Source: Rhizobium sp. P38BS-XIX
GTDB taxonomy: Bacteria; Pseudomonadota; Alphaproteobacteria; Rhizobiales; Rhizobiaceae
Assembly (NCBI RefSeq): GCF_012641435.1
Contig: NZ_JABAIJ010000007.1
Location: forward strand, 124,001 to 188,000
DNA: 64,000 nucleotides
Direction of reading: 5' to 3'
Position numbers and translations under genes: made by a program. Shown here piece by piece: positions 52,430-62,292 of the stretch. A model generated the notes under the pieces. The model ran no database searches and was not told the origin of the DNA. It was given only the letters and a program-made list of their open reading frames with translations. The stretch's first letter is position 1. Each line of letters starts with the position of its first letter.

Positions 52430-53632
52430 TTATTTCTTGAGCAGCGTCAATTGCTTCGATGCCTGGGCGCCAATCGTCTTGAAGGCGGCAACAAGATCCG
52501 ACATCTGTTGCACATCGAAATAGTTGGATGGGCTCGAGGCGCAGCTAAGCAGCAGGGACTGACCGCGAGTCGGAGCCATGAAGGCCACCGTGTAGATCTG
52601 CACGCCCGCGGCTTTTGCAGCCTTGCAGGTGTCCAGCGTTTTCTGGTCCGAACTCGTGGCGTTGTTTTCGCCGTCCGTCATCAGAACGATGAATTTCTGG
52701 AAGGTCGCATTGCCCTTCTTTCCCTGCTCCGTCGCCTCGCCGGTCGAGTTTACGCTATTATAGGCAAGCGTCATCGGCGCACTCGACTCGGTGCCGCCAT
52801 TGGCATTCAAACCGCTGACAACGTTGCTGCGTGTAGATTTGGTTCCCCAATCGAGGTTGCTGGAGCTATCCACCTGGCTGCTCCAGGCAATGGCGGCGGT
52901 CCGCACATATTGCGACTTGGGGTCGGCCGCATCGAGCTGATCGAGAAGATTGCCGACGGCCGTTTTCAGCGCGGCGATTTTCTTGATGTAGCAGGGGCTG
53001 ATGGGGTTTTTATACTGATACAGGTAGACGCCGTCTGTGTAGTACTGGATGCAGCTGTTCTGGGTGGTGTCGACGACTTCCGTGTTCAGTAGCATCGAAC
53101 CCGATTTGTCGAGCGCGATTTCCATCGACAGCGCGCTCTTTTGAATGGCTGTGCCGCTGGTCGTCGAGCTCGTGGCGGCAATCGCCATCGTCTGCAGCCC
53201 CAGCAGCTTGCTCATGCCGTTGACCGGCATGTTGTAGGATGCCTTGACGGCGACGGAATAGCTCGTGCCGCCGGAAGAGTTGGCGGCTGACGTGACGGTG
53301 GTCGAAGTTCCAGCCTTGAGGGCAGCGGTGGCGTTGGCATCGTTGCCGATGTAATTCGCCATCTGGCCAAGCACAAAATTATTGGCGAGATCCTGAGCAT
53401 TCGACGTTGTGGCGGTGCCGTTGGCGAGCGCGGTTGCGGTCGCGAGGGCGGCGGCGTCGGAGGCTTCCTGCAGCTGGCTGCGCATCAGCGACATGTTGGT
53501 GACATCGATCGCCACGCCGCTGGCGGCGGCCAGAACGGGTATCGCCAACGCTGTCATGATGCCGAAGTTTCCAGCTTTGTCGCTTAGAATTTTTTTGAAG
53601 GAACGAAGTATATCCGAACCGGAGATCATCAT
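52430..53632 (-). CDS. TadG-like pilus-assembly/vWA protein
   Basis: 400 residues. A short N-terminal region with one membrane helix (about 22-42; GNFGIMTALAIPVLAAASG is the TadE/TadG pattern) is followed by Ser/Thr/Ala-rich sequence and a von Willebrand A domain with the MIDAS motif DKSGSM near residue 177 and LMTDGENN near 318. It is expected in the envelope facing the periplasm. No tad/cpa genes are near, so it is an isolated member. Confidence 0.88.
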   Translation of the reverse strand: MMISGSDILRSFKKILSDKAGNFGIMTALAIPVLAAASGVAIDVTNMSLMRSQLQEASDAAALATATALANGTATTSNAQDLANNFVLGQMANYIGNDANATAALKAGTSTTVTSAANSSGGTSYSVAVKASYNMPVNGMSKLLGLQTMAIAATSSTTSGTAIQKSALSMEIALDKSGSMLLNTEVVDTTQNSCIQYYTDGVYLYQYKNPISPCYIKKIAALKTAVGNLLDQLDAADPKSQYVRTAAIAWSSQVDSSSNLDWGTKSTRSNVVSGLNANGGTESSAPMTLAYNSVNSTGEATEQGKKGNATFQKFIVLMTDGENNATSSDQKTLDTCKAAKAAGVQIYTVAFMAPTRGQSLLLSCASSPSNYFDVQQMSDLVAAFKTIGAQASKQLTLLKK

Positions 53633-53762
53633 GTCCGCCTGCTGGAGAAGGGTGAATACTCAAGATTGCAGGACTATCGATGATAAATATGAGTCAACCG
53701 TTTAAGCGTCAGTTCGATTTTTAGCAAACCGTCGTATTGGTCTCGTTTTGACTTGGTTTATA

Positions 53763-54644
53763 TTATATTAGAGGAATGACATCTACGGCTTGCACCGTCT
53801 TTTGGTTGCCATAACCTTTCAAGACGCCGATGACCGGAGCAACATCGGAGTAATCGCGACCATAGGCCACGACGATATGATCGGTGCTGGCCGGAATGTT
53901 GTTTGTCGGGTCCAGCTCGATCCAGCCTGCCGTTTCCCCGCACCAGATGCGCACCCAGGCATGCATGGCGTCGGCGCCTTCAAGGCGTTCCTTGCCGGGC
54001 GGCGGGATGGTGCGCAGGAAGCCGCTGACATAACCGGCAGGAATGCCGAGGCTGCGCAATGCGATGATCATCACATGCGAAAAATCCTGGCAGACGCCAC
54101 GCTTGAGGCGGAGTGCTTCCCTGGGTGTCGTGTCGACGGTCGTGGCCTTCGGATCGTAGACAAAATCCTTGTGAATCTGGGCGCAGACGGCGTGGGCAAT
54201 CTGCATGGTCGTCAGGTTCGTCGTTTTCCACTGCCGCGCGTAGTCGGCAATTTCTGCCGTCTCTGGGAGGCGAGGGCTGCTGCCGAGAAAATGATGCGGC
54301 GATGAGGCGTCAATCGACCAGCAATCGCTGATCTCGTCGGGAAGTCTGGTGAGCACCGGCGAAAAGTCTGCGGTGACGGGCTGACTTTCCACCTGAACGC
54401 GCGCCTGCATCCGGATATCCAGCTTTTCGTGCGGATCACGCACCAAAATCGAGGTTGCGGGGTGCTGGAAGAAGTCGGTGAAGTTCGATTGCTCGTCCGG
54501 ACCCGGCGTTATCTTGACCGAGCCGGCGATCAGCCGTTGCCGGTTGGGCAGCGAAAGCGGCATCACCCGCAATATGTGCCGGGCGCCGCTGGCCGGTGCG
54601 TCATACAGATAACCCATGTGCAGAGAAAGATCGTAAAGCATCAC
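53763..54644 (-). CDS. transglutaminase-like cysteine protease family protein
   Basis: 293 residues with an N-terminal bacterial transglutaminase domain and a transglutaminase core: Cys in RGVCQDFSH, His in AMHAWVRIW, Asp in ELDPTNN. No signal peptide is seen. The core can cleave or form amide bonds. The start is one base from the stop of the ATP-grasp/alpha-E gene, so it is the third gene of this cluster. Iyer and colleagues predicted such neighbourhoods to make or modify peptides. Confidence 0.9.
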   Translation of the reverse strand: MMLYDLSLHMGYLYDAPASGARHILRVMPLSLPNRQRLIAGSVKITPGPDEQSNFTDFFQHPATSILVRDPHEKLDIRMQARVQVESQPVTADFSPVLTRLPDEISDCWSIDASSPHHFLGSSPRLPETAEIADYARQWKTTNLTTMQIAHAVCAQIHKDFVYDPKATTVDTTPREALRLKRGVCQDFSHVMIIALRSLGIPAGYVSGFLRTIPPPGKERLEGADAMHAWVRIWCGETAGWIELDPTNNIPASTDHIVVAYGRDYSDVAPVIGVLKGYGNQKTVQAVDVIPLI

Positions 54645-54645
54645 G

Positions 54646-57063
54646 TCATCCGAGATAGGTGCGTGCCAGCAGGTCGGATAGGCGCTCCAGTTCGCGCGCC
54701 AGCTGCTGATAGACCTCGACGGTCATCGTTTCCGGCGTCATGACAGCCAGCCCCGAATGCAGCCGCATGGCCTCGCGGAAGAAAGGCGACATCTGGCCGT
54801 TGACATAGGCATTCGGCAATTGCTCGACCTCGCGGTGGATCTCGTTCATTTGGAAGAGGATCGAGCGCGGGTTGAGGGGATCGAGTGCGAGAAGGTCCGT
54901 CACGGTCAGGCGAGCCGTATTGACGTTGTACCGGCGACGATGGGTCATGACGCTGTCGCCGATCTCGAGCAGCATGTCGAGTGCGCCATCCGGCGCATCC
55001 GGGCCGGACATGTGGCCGAGCAGACGTGTCATGTGCAGGCCGCGTTCGATGTAGCGACCGAGCGACAGGAAGCGCCAGCCGGTGAAGCGGTACATGTTTT
55101 CGTGCACCAGGCCGGCAAAACCCGCGAGCTTGCGCAAGAGGATCGTCATGGCATGGCTGGCGTCATCGCCGTGCTTGACGCGCTCCTTGAAGCGGCGCGC
55201 GGTCTTGGCGAGATCGTTCAGCGCCAGCCAGCCGTCCGGAGAAAAGCGATCGCGGATATTGCTCGCTGAATAGACGGCGCTCTCGATGTTGCGCAGCAGG
55301 TTTTCCGGCACCGCCTGCTTGGTATCGATATCGATGGTGGCGAGATAGGCGCTGACATCGGCAAGCAAAGGCTGCTTCGGATCTGCCGCTTCGGCGAAAC
55401 GGCCATGCCATGCACGCAGGATGCGCAAGGCACCTTCCGCGCGCTCGATATAGCGGCCGAGCCAGAAGAGGTTGTCGGCCGCACGGCTTGGCAGGCTGCC
55501 CGGCATGTTGCGGGTGAAGCTTTCTTCCGTCGGCAGCAGCGTGTGGGCTTCCACCGGCTTGTCCGATACGATCCAGACATCGGCAGCCGAGCCGCCGGAT
55601 TGCATGGCGATGGCCGCGACATCGTCGCCGCTGCCGATACGGGCGAAACCACCGGGCATGATCTGCCAGCCATTTTCCGTGCGGGCGGCAAAGACGCGCA
55701 GGCTCATTGGCCGTGGCGTCAGCTTGCCGTTGACCCACGCCGGCGTGGTCGACAGCGTGACGACCTCCTGGCCGACCAGTTTCTGACCTTCGGTCGCCAG
55801 CCAGTCAGCAATCGAATCGCGGGCGGTGCTTCGCAATGTCGAGCCCAGCACGGACTGGCCGTTGTCGTCGAAGAAGGGCATGCGGGAATAGGCAGGCCCG
55901 ATGACCATCTTCTCGATATTGGCGGCAACGTGCTCGCGCTCGCTCTTCTGGCCGCACCACCAGGTCGCGATCGACGGCAGTTTCAGTTCCTCACCACGCA
56001 GATGCCGGCAGATGGTCGGCATGAAGGCGAGCAAGGCGCGCGTCTCGAGAATGCCGGAGCCGAGAGCATTGACGATGGTCACCGTCTGCGCTCGCAAAGC
56101 CTCCACCATGCCCGGCGTGCCGATATGGGATTGCTGGTTGAGTTCAAGCGGATCGGCATAAGCGGCATCGAGGCGACGCCAGAGCACGCTGATCGGCCTG
56201 AGGCCTGCCACGGTGCGCACCATCAACTGATCGTTGACGACGGTGATATCCTCGCCCTCAAGCAACATGAAGCCGAGATAGCGGGCGATATAGGCGTGTT
56301 CGTAATAGGTCTCGTTGGCGGGGCCGGGCGTCAGAACGGCGACGCGCCCCTCCGTCCCGCGCTTGCCGCCGAACAGCGCATCGCGGAACGCGCCGAAAAA
56401 GGAGGCGAGACGGTGGACCTTGGTTTCCGCATATATATCGGAAAAGGCGCGTGTGGTGGCCACACGGGTTTCGAGCGCAAAGCCGGCGCCCGACGGCGCC
56501 TGCGTGCGGTCGGCCAGCACCCACCAGTTTCCATCAGGCCCACGGCCGACTTCGAAGGCAAGGAAATGCAGATGGTGGCCGCTTGCCGGTTTCACACCGA
56601 CGAGGGGGCGCAGGAATTCCGGATTGGTTGCGATCAAGGCAGGGGGCAACAGCCCCTCGCTCACCAGCCGGCTATCACCATAGATGTCGGCGATGATCGC
56701 TTCGAGCAGGTCGGCGCGTTGACGCAAGCCTTCCGAAAGCGATTGCCACTCCTGTTCATCGATCAGCACCGGAATGTGCGAGATCGGCCAGCCACGTTCG
56801 CTGACGCCGGTCGTGCCGTAGGCCCGATAGAAAACGCCCGCATCGCGCAAGTAACGGTCGGCGCGGGCGAAGCGCTCCGTCAGCTCCTGTTCCGTCATGC
56901 GCGACAGCGCTGAGAGGAGGTTCTGCCATACCGGGCGCACGGCGCCTTTGTTGTCGACCATTTCGTCGGCAACGCCGGGCAGGGGGCGATAGGCAAAGGC
57001 CGGCTCCGTCTCGATGCCGGTCGTTATCTCATCCCGCCGTTCCGTCGCCGGTTTTCTAGCCAT
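54646..57063 (-). CDS. circularly permuted ATP-grasp and alpha-E domain protein
   Basis: 805 residues. The first 480 or so form the circularly permuted ATP-grasp (DUF404/407 type), with YRAYGTTGVSERGWPISHIPV, VLADRTQAPSGAGFALE and VLTPGPANETYYEHAYIA as landmarks. The last 310 are the alpha-E domain, beginning PSRAADNLFWLGRYIERAE. The ATP-grasp would activate a carboxylate for amide bond formation; alpha-E is a helical partner domain of unknown activity. It follows the DUF2126 gene after 13 bases. The product is not known. Confidence 0.92.
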   Translation of the reverse strand: MARKPATERRDEITTGIETEPAFAYRPLPGVADEMVDNKGAVRPVWQNLLSALSRMTEQELTERFARADRYLRDAGVFYRAYGTTGVSERGWPISHIPVLIDEQEWQSLSEGLRQRADLLEAIIADIYGDSRLVSEGLLPPALIATNPEFLRPLVGVKPASGHHLHFLAFEVGRGPDGNWWVLADRTQAPSGAGFALETRVATTRAFSDIYAETKVHRLASFFGAFRDALFGGKRGTEGRVAVLTPGPANETYYEHAYIARYLGFMLLEGEDITVVNDQLMVRTVAGLRPISVLWRRLDAAYADPLELNQQSHIGTPGMVEALRAQTVTIVNALGSGILETRALLAFMPTICRHLRGEELKLPSIATWWCGQKSEREHVAANIEKMVIGPAYSRMPFFDDNGQSVLGSTLRSTARDSIADWLATEGQKLVGQEVVTLSTTPAWVNGKLTPRPMSLRVFAARTENGWQIMPGGFARIGSGDDVAAIAMQSGGSAADVWIVSDKPVEAHTLLPTEESFTRNMPGSLPSRAADNLFWLGRYIERAEGALRILRAWHGRFAEAADPKQPLLADVSAYLATIDIDTKQAVPENLLRNIESAVYSASNIRDRFSPDGWLALNDLAKTARRFKERVKHGDDASHAMTILLRKLAGFAGLVHENMYRFTGWRFLSLGRYIERGLHMTRLLGHMSGPDAPDGALDMLLEIGDSVMTHRRRYNVNTARLTVTDLLALDPLNPRSILFQMNEIHREVEQLPNAYVNGQMSPFFREAMRLHSGLAVMTPETMTVEVYQQLARELERLSDLLARTYLG

Positions 57064-57076
57064 GCACAGTTCCGTC

Positions 57077-60000
57077 TCAAATTCCCGCCGGGCGCCTGAG
57101 ATCCAGCGTCAGTGGAAATTCCACCGATGCGGTCTCCGGTTTTACGGCGTAGCCACCTGCTGTATGCCCCCAAGGCTCGAAACGCGCAAGACGTCGCGCC
57201 TCTGCCTCGTTGCCATTGACGGGGAAGGTGTCGTAGTTGCGGCCGCCGGGATGCGCAACATGATAGATGCAGCCGCCGATCGAGCGCTGCGACCAGCTAT
57301 CGTAGATATCGAAGGTCAGCGGCGTGTCGATGGGCAGAACAGGGTGCAGACCCGAGGCTGGGTGCCATGCCTTGTAGCGCACGCCGGCGACCGAGACGCC
57401 CGCCATGCCTGTCGGCGTGAGTGGTACGGGACGGCCATTGCAGGTCACCGTGTAGCGGGACGGGTTGGATGTTTCGAAGCGGACCTGCAGTCGCTCGACC
57501 GACGAATCGACGTAGCGCACGGTGCCGCCGATCGCACCTTCCTCACCCATGACATGCCATGGCTCCAGCGCTTGACGCAGCTCCAGCTTGCTGCCTTCGT
57601 ATTCGACTTCGCCGCAGAAGGGGAAGCGGAATTCGAGCTGCGCCTGGAACCATTCTGGCCGCAAGTCGAAGCCGTTTTCGCGAAGGTCCGAGAGAACGTC
57701 GAGAAAATCATGCCAGATGTAATGCGGCAGCATGAAACGGTCGTGTAGCGTCGTGCCCCAGCGAACGAACCGGCCATCAATCGGGTTACGCCAGAAACGG
57801 GCGATCAGCGCGCGCACCAGCAATTGTTGGGCAAGGCTCATGCGGGCGTTCGGCGGCATTTCGAAGCCGCGGAATTCGACGAGACCGAGCCGCCCCGTCG
57901 GGCCATCCGGCGAAAACAGCTTGTCGATGCAGATTTCGGAGCGGTGCGTGTTGCCTGTCACGTCGGTCAGAAGATTGCGGAAGAGGCGATCCACGAGCCA
58001 TGGAAGCGGCTGCAATCCCCGACCCGGCGCTGGTACCTGGGCCAATGCGATTTCCAGCTCGTAGAGGCTGTCATGACGGGCCTCGTCGATGCGCGGCGCC
58101 TGGCTTGTGGGACCGATGAACATGCCGGAAAAGAGATAGGAGAGCGAGGGATGGCGCTGCCAATGCAGCACCAGGCTCTTCAGCAGGTCGGGACGGCGCA
58201 GGAACGGGCTGTCCATGGTATTGCGGCCGCCGACCACGACGTGATTGCCACCACCGGTTCCGGTGTGGCGGCCGTCGATCATGAATTTGTCCGTGCCGAG
58301 GCGGCTCTCGCGCGCCTCGTCGTAAACCGTGGTGGTGATATCGACGGCTTCCTTCCAGCTCGATGCCGGATGGATATTCACCTCGATCACGCCTGGATCA
58401 GGGGCGACGCGGATGACATTGATGCGTTCGTCCTGCGGCGGCGCATAACCTTCGATATGTACAGGCAAATTGAGGGCCGCTGCTGCGCGTTCGGCAGAGG
58501 CGACGAGATCGAGATAGTCCTCGATGCTGACGGTCGGCGGCATGAAGATGCAAAGGCGCCCGTCGCGCGGCTCGACGCTGATGGCGGTGCGCACATAGCC
58601 GCCGATCTCGTCGGCGGATTGCTGTATCGTCGGCTGCTGGCCAGTGAAGGGCTGGAAATGGGCCGCCTGCAACGGTCGGCCCTTGTCCTCACCATAATCA
58701 GGCAAGGCTTCACGCGGAATCGTCGGATCCATCGGGTTGATGTAGGGGTATTGCGATGGCGGTAGCCAGTTGAGCGAATTCAGCGGCAGGCGATAACCAA
58801 CCGGGCTGTCGCCTGGCGTCAGGAAGATGCGGCCGCGGCGCGTGCGCCATTTCTCGCTCGCCCAGCGCCGGCCGCTGGCCCGTGCATTCCATGCCTGTAT
58901 GGGCAGGACATAGCCCGTCGGGCTGGTCAGGCCGCGCTCGAAGACGCGAGCCATACGCGATCGCTCCTCCGGATCTTTCAGCTTCGAATTGGAGGGATCG
59001 ACATTGTCGGGCAGGTTCGCTTCCTTGACCAGCCATTCGGCCGGATCTTCGAAAGCGGGGGCCACGTATTCCGGGTCGATGTCGAGTTCGCCGGCAATCG
59101 CCGTCAGCAGGCGACCGGCATCGTCTTGGGTGACGCTATAGTCGCGGCCCTCATTGGCGATCAGATCCGGATTCGACCAGATCGGCAGGCCATCGCGCCG
59201 CCAGTAGAGCGAGAAGGTCCAGCGCGGCAGGCTTTCGCCGGGATACCATTTGCCCTGACCGTAATGCAGGAAGCCGTTCGGTGCGAAGCGTTCGCGCAGG
59301 CGACGGATCAGCGTATCAGCCTTCTCGCGCTTGGTCGGGCCGACGGCGGCCGTGTTCCACTCCTCGGATTGGAAGTCGTCGATCGACACGAACGTCGGCT
59401 CGCCGCCCATGGTGAGGCGCACGTCGTTGTCCTTTAGGATCGCGTCGACTTTTTCGCCGAGCGCGTTCAGCGCGTCCCAGCTTTCGTCGGAAAAGGGCTT
59501 GGTGATGCGCGGGTGCTCGGCGACGCGGGCGACCTTCATGTCGAAATCGAAGTCGGTCTTGGCCTCGCCGAAATAGCCGCCCGAGATCGGCGCTGCATTG
59601 CGGTAGTGTGGCGTGGCGGCAAGCGGAATGTGGCTTTCGCCTGTCAGAAGGCCGGATGTCGGGTCGAGGCCGACCCAGCCGGCGCCGGGGAGATAGACCT
59701 CCGCCCAGGCATGAAGATCGGTGAAATCGACCTCGGTGCCGGAGGGGCCGTCGAGTGCCTTTAGGTCTGGCGTGAGCTGGATGAGATAGCCGGAGACGAA
59801 ACGGGCGGCGAGACCGAGATGACGCAGTACCTGCACCAGCAGCCAACTTGTGTCGCGGCAGGAACCCTTTGCCGTTTCCAGCGTCTCCTCGGGCGTTTGC
59901 ACGCCGGCTTCCATACGGATGACGTAGCCGATCTCCTGCTGCAGGCGCGCATTGAGGCCGACGATCATGTCGACGGTCTTCTGCTCGGAGCGGTCGAGCG

Positions 60001-60397
60001 TGGCGAGGAAGGCTTTCAGCCTGGGGCCGGGCTCCTCGGGCTTCATATAGATCGAGAGGTCCTCGCGGATCGTCTCCGGATAGTCGAACGGCCATTTCGT
60101 GGCTTCCTCTTCGACGAAGAAATCGAAGGGATTGTAAACGGTCATATCGGCGACGAGATCGACCTCGATCTTCAGCTCGGTGACCGGATCGGGGAAGACG
60201 AAGCGGGCGAGATAATTGCCGTAGGGATCCTGCTGCAGATTGACGAAATGGTTTGATGGCGTGACTTTCAGCGAATGGCTGAGGACATGGGTCTTGGAAT
60301 GCGAGGCGGGTTTCAGGCGTATGATCTGGGGGCCGAGGCGGACAGGGTTGTCGTAGATATAATGGGTGAGATGATAAATGCTCGCCTTGATCGCCAT
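57077..60397 (-). CDS. transglutaminase and DUF2126 putative amidoligase fusion
   Basis: 1106 residues. The N-terminal third is a bacterial transglutaminase N domain plus core (Cys in KGSCRDTSW, His in DLHAWAEVY, Asp in GLDPTSG). The remaining part (about 320-1106) is DUF2126, classed as a putative amidoligase, with LTMGGEPTFVS, GDSPVGYRLPL and GTGGGNHVVVGG as recognisable features. It is probably cytosolic, since there is no signal peptide. First gene of the three-gene cluster. Such fusions are found in many rhizobia but have no established substrate. Confidence 0.92.
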   Translation of the reverse strand: MAIKASIYHLTHYIYDNPVRLGPQIIRLKPASHSKTHVLSHSLKVTPSNHFVNLQQDPYGNYLARFVFPDPVTELKIEVDLVADMTVYNPFDFFVEEEATKWPFDYPETIREDLSIYMKPEEPGPRLKAFLATLDRSEQKTVDMIVGLNARLQQEIGYVIRMEAGVQTPEETLETAKGSCRDTSWLLVQVLRHLGLAARFVSGYLIQLTPDLKALDGPSGTEVDFTDLHAWAEVYLPGAGWVGLDPTSGLLTGESHIPLAATPHYRNAAPISGGYFGEAKTDFDFDMKVARVAEHPRITKPFSDESWDALNALGEKVDAILKDNDVRLTMGGEPTFVSIDDFQSEEWNTAAVGPTKREKADTLIRRLRERFAPNGFLHYGQGKWYPGESLPRWTFSLYWRRDGLPIWSNPDLIANEGRDYSVTQDDAGRLLTAIAGELDIDPEYVAPAFEDPAEWLVKEANLPDNVDPSNSKLKDPEERSRMARVFERGLTSPTGYVLPIQAWNARASGRRWASEKWRTRRGRIFLTPGDSPVGYRLPLNSLNWLPPSQYPYINPMDPTIPREALPDYGEDKGRPLQAAHFQPFTGQQPTIQQSADEIGGYVRTAISVEPRDGRLCIFMPPTVSIEDYLDLVASAERAAAALNLPVHIEGYAPPQDERINVIRVAPDPGVIEVNIHPASSWKEAVDITTTVYDEARESRLGTDKFMIDGRHTGTGGGNHVVVGGRNTMDSPFLRRPDLLKSLVLHWQRHPSLSYLFSGMFIGPTSQAPRIDEARHDSLYELEIALAQVPAPGRGLQPLPWLVDRLFRNLLTDVTGNTHRSEICIDKLFSPDGPTGRLGLVEFRGFEMPPNARMSLAQQLLVRALIARFWRNPIDGRFVRWGTTLHDRFMLPHYIWHDFLDVLSDLRENGFDLRPEWFQAQLEFRFPFCGEVEYEGSKLELRQALEPWHVMGEEGAIGGTVRYVDSSVERLQVRFETSNPSRYTVTCNGRPVPLTPTGMAGVSVAGVRYKAWHPASGLHPVLPIDTPLTFDIYDSWSQRSIGGCIYHVAHPGGRNYDTFPVNGNEAEARRLARFEPWGHTAGGYAVKPETASVEFPLTLDLRRPAGI

Positions 60398-60520
60398 ATG
60401 TCTCTTCGCCTTGCCCGCATCGTTGTGCGGTGATTGCTGTTCCCGCCGGCAGTGTGTGCAATGCAGCGAAAGAAAGCAAGGCGTCTTGCGGCGCTTCGAA
60501 AAGTCCTGCGGCGCAACGCC

Positions 60521-60550
60521 AAAACGAAAGCGGCGGGCATAAGCCCGCCG
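60521..60550 (-). terminator. intrinsic terminator of manC
   Basis: On the minus strand CGGCGGGC and GCCCGCCG pair around TTAT and are followed by CTTTCGTTTT, 29 bases after the manC stop. Confidence 0.75.
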
Positions 60551-60578
60551 TTTGAAATTGCTATTGCGTCAGATGCGA

Positions 60579-62006
60579 TCAGCTTCTGCCGAACTCGTCG
60601 ACGAGGCGGATAATGTCGTCTTCGCCGAGATAGGAGCCGGTCTGCACCTCGATGAGTTCGAGCAGGATCTTGCCCGGGTTGGACAGGCGGTGCACTTCGC
60701 CGAGCGGGATATAGACCGACTCGTTTTCGCGCAGCATCTGCACGTTCTCGCCAACAGTCACCTCGGCCGTGCCCTTGACGACGATCCAGTGCTCGGAACG
60801 ATGGTGATGCTTCTGCAGCGACAGCTTCTTGCCCGGCAGAACGAAGATACGTTTCACCTGGAAGCGCTCGCCGTTCAGCACCGAGGTATAGCCGCCCCAT
60901 GGGCGATACGAGGTCGGATGCGTTTCGGTGAGCTTGGCGGTCTTCTTCTCGCTGGCGAGCAGCTTGACGAGCTTGCCGACTTCCTGGCTCTCCTTGAGGG
61001 GGCCGACATAGACGGCATCTTCGCTTGCGATGACGGCAATGTCTTCCAGCCCCTGTACAGCGACATGAAGGCTATGGCTCATGATCAGCGAGTTCTTCGT
61101 GTTCACGAGCGTCGCCGACCCGGTCGAAACGTTGCCGCTCTCGTCGCGCTTTCCTACCTTCCACACCGCATCCCAGCTGCCGAGATCGGACCAGGTGAAC
61201 GGCGAGGGGACGACGGCCGCGTTGGCGGTTTTTTCCATCAGCGCATAGTCGATGGAGATATCCGGGCTCTTGGAGAAGCTGTCTGTGTCGAGGCGCGTGA
61301 AGTCGAGGTCGCGCGTCGATTTGGAGACAGCCTTGCCGGCGGCCTTTTCGACCTCGGGCGCGAATTCCTTCATCTCGGAAAGAAGCTGCGAGGCGGAGAA
61401 CATGAACATGCCGGAGTTCCAGTAAAAGCCGCCGGCGGCCACCATGTCCTGCGCTTTTTCCAACGCGGGCTTTTCAACAAAACGCTTGACGGCATGCGCG
61501 CCCGTCGAGAGCGCCTTGCCGCTTTCGATATAGCCGTAGCCCGTTGCCGGTTCCGTCGGGGCGATGCCGAAGGTGACAAGCTTGCCTTCGAGGGCCGTAT
61601 CGCGGGCGAGGCGCACGCAATTGTAATAGGTTTCGGTCGCGTCGATCTCGTAATCGGAGCCGAGCACATGCATGATCGCATCCTTGCCGAACAGCTCGGC
61701 AACGAGCGTTGCGGCGGCGGCGACGGCTGCCGCGGTGTTGCGCGCTACAGGTTCCAGCAGGACTGCTGCGAGCTTGAGATTAAGCTCTCGGGCCTGCTCG
61801 GCGACGAGGAAGCGAAACTCCTCGTTGGTGAGGACAATGGGCGCTTCGTAGAGCTTGGGATCAGCTACCCGTTCCAACGTGTTTTGAAACAGGGTTTTGT
61901 CGCCGATGAATTGAATGAATTGCTTCGGAGCGGATGCGCGCGAGAGGGGCCAAAGCCGCGTGCCTTTGCCGCCTGCCATGATCACCGGAACGATCTTTGC
62001 TGCCAT
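60579..62006 (-). CDS. manC: mannose-1-phosphate guanylyltransferase / mannose-6-phosphate isomerase
   Basis: 475 residues from MAAKIVPVIMAGG with GGAGAGGGAG upstream. The pyrophosphorylase signature is GGKGTRLWPLSR (about 11-22) and FVEKP is the second. The C-terminal cupin isomerase domain (about 350-475) has RPWGGY and HHHRSEHWIVVKG with the metal His residues. It makes GDP-mannose for surface polysaccharides. It stands alone. Confidence 0.94.
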   Translation of the reverse strand: MAAKIVPVIMAGGKGTRLWPLSRASAPKQFIQFIGDKTLFQNTLERVADPKLYEAPIVLTNEEFRFLVAEQARELNLKLAAVLLEPVARNTAAAVAAAATLVAELFGKDAIMHVLGSDYEIDATETYYNCVRLARDTALEGKLVTFGIAPTEPATGYGYIESGKALSTGAHAVKRFVEKPALEKAQDMVAAGGFYWNSGMFMFSASQLLSEMKEFAPEVEKAAGKAVSKSTRDLDFTRLDTDSFSKSPDISIDYALMEKTANAAVVPSPFTWSDLGSWDAVWKVGKRDESGNVSTGSATLVNTKNSLIMSHSLHVAVQGLEDIAVIASEDAVYVGPLKESQEVGKLVKLLASEKKTAKLTETHPTSYRPWGGYTSVLNGERFQVKRIFVLPGKKLSLQKHHHRSEHWIVVKGTAEVTVGENVQMLRENESVYIPLGEVHRLSNPGKILLELIEVQTGSYLGEDDIIRLVDEFGRS

Positions 62007-62292
62007 AGTCTCCCTCTCCTGGACACGCATTCGGACGTTTCTATCGAGGGCGTGCAACCAATGCGCTTTCCGCCCTTGCTCTTTCGACAACTTTCATCGG
62101 CATTGCGATATTTTTTGTTAAAGTACCACCTTCAAAGCGTCGGCATTGTAAACATTCAGCGACTTTGGTTTGGAAAGTCCAAAGAAAACCCGCAGAAACG
62201 CGTCGTCGAACAAGACGAAAGGGCCCAAGGGGCGCCTCCGTCAGATATCCATCGGCGTCTAACTGCCATGGTCAGGATGCTAGCATGTTTCT

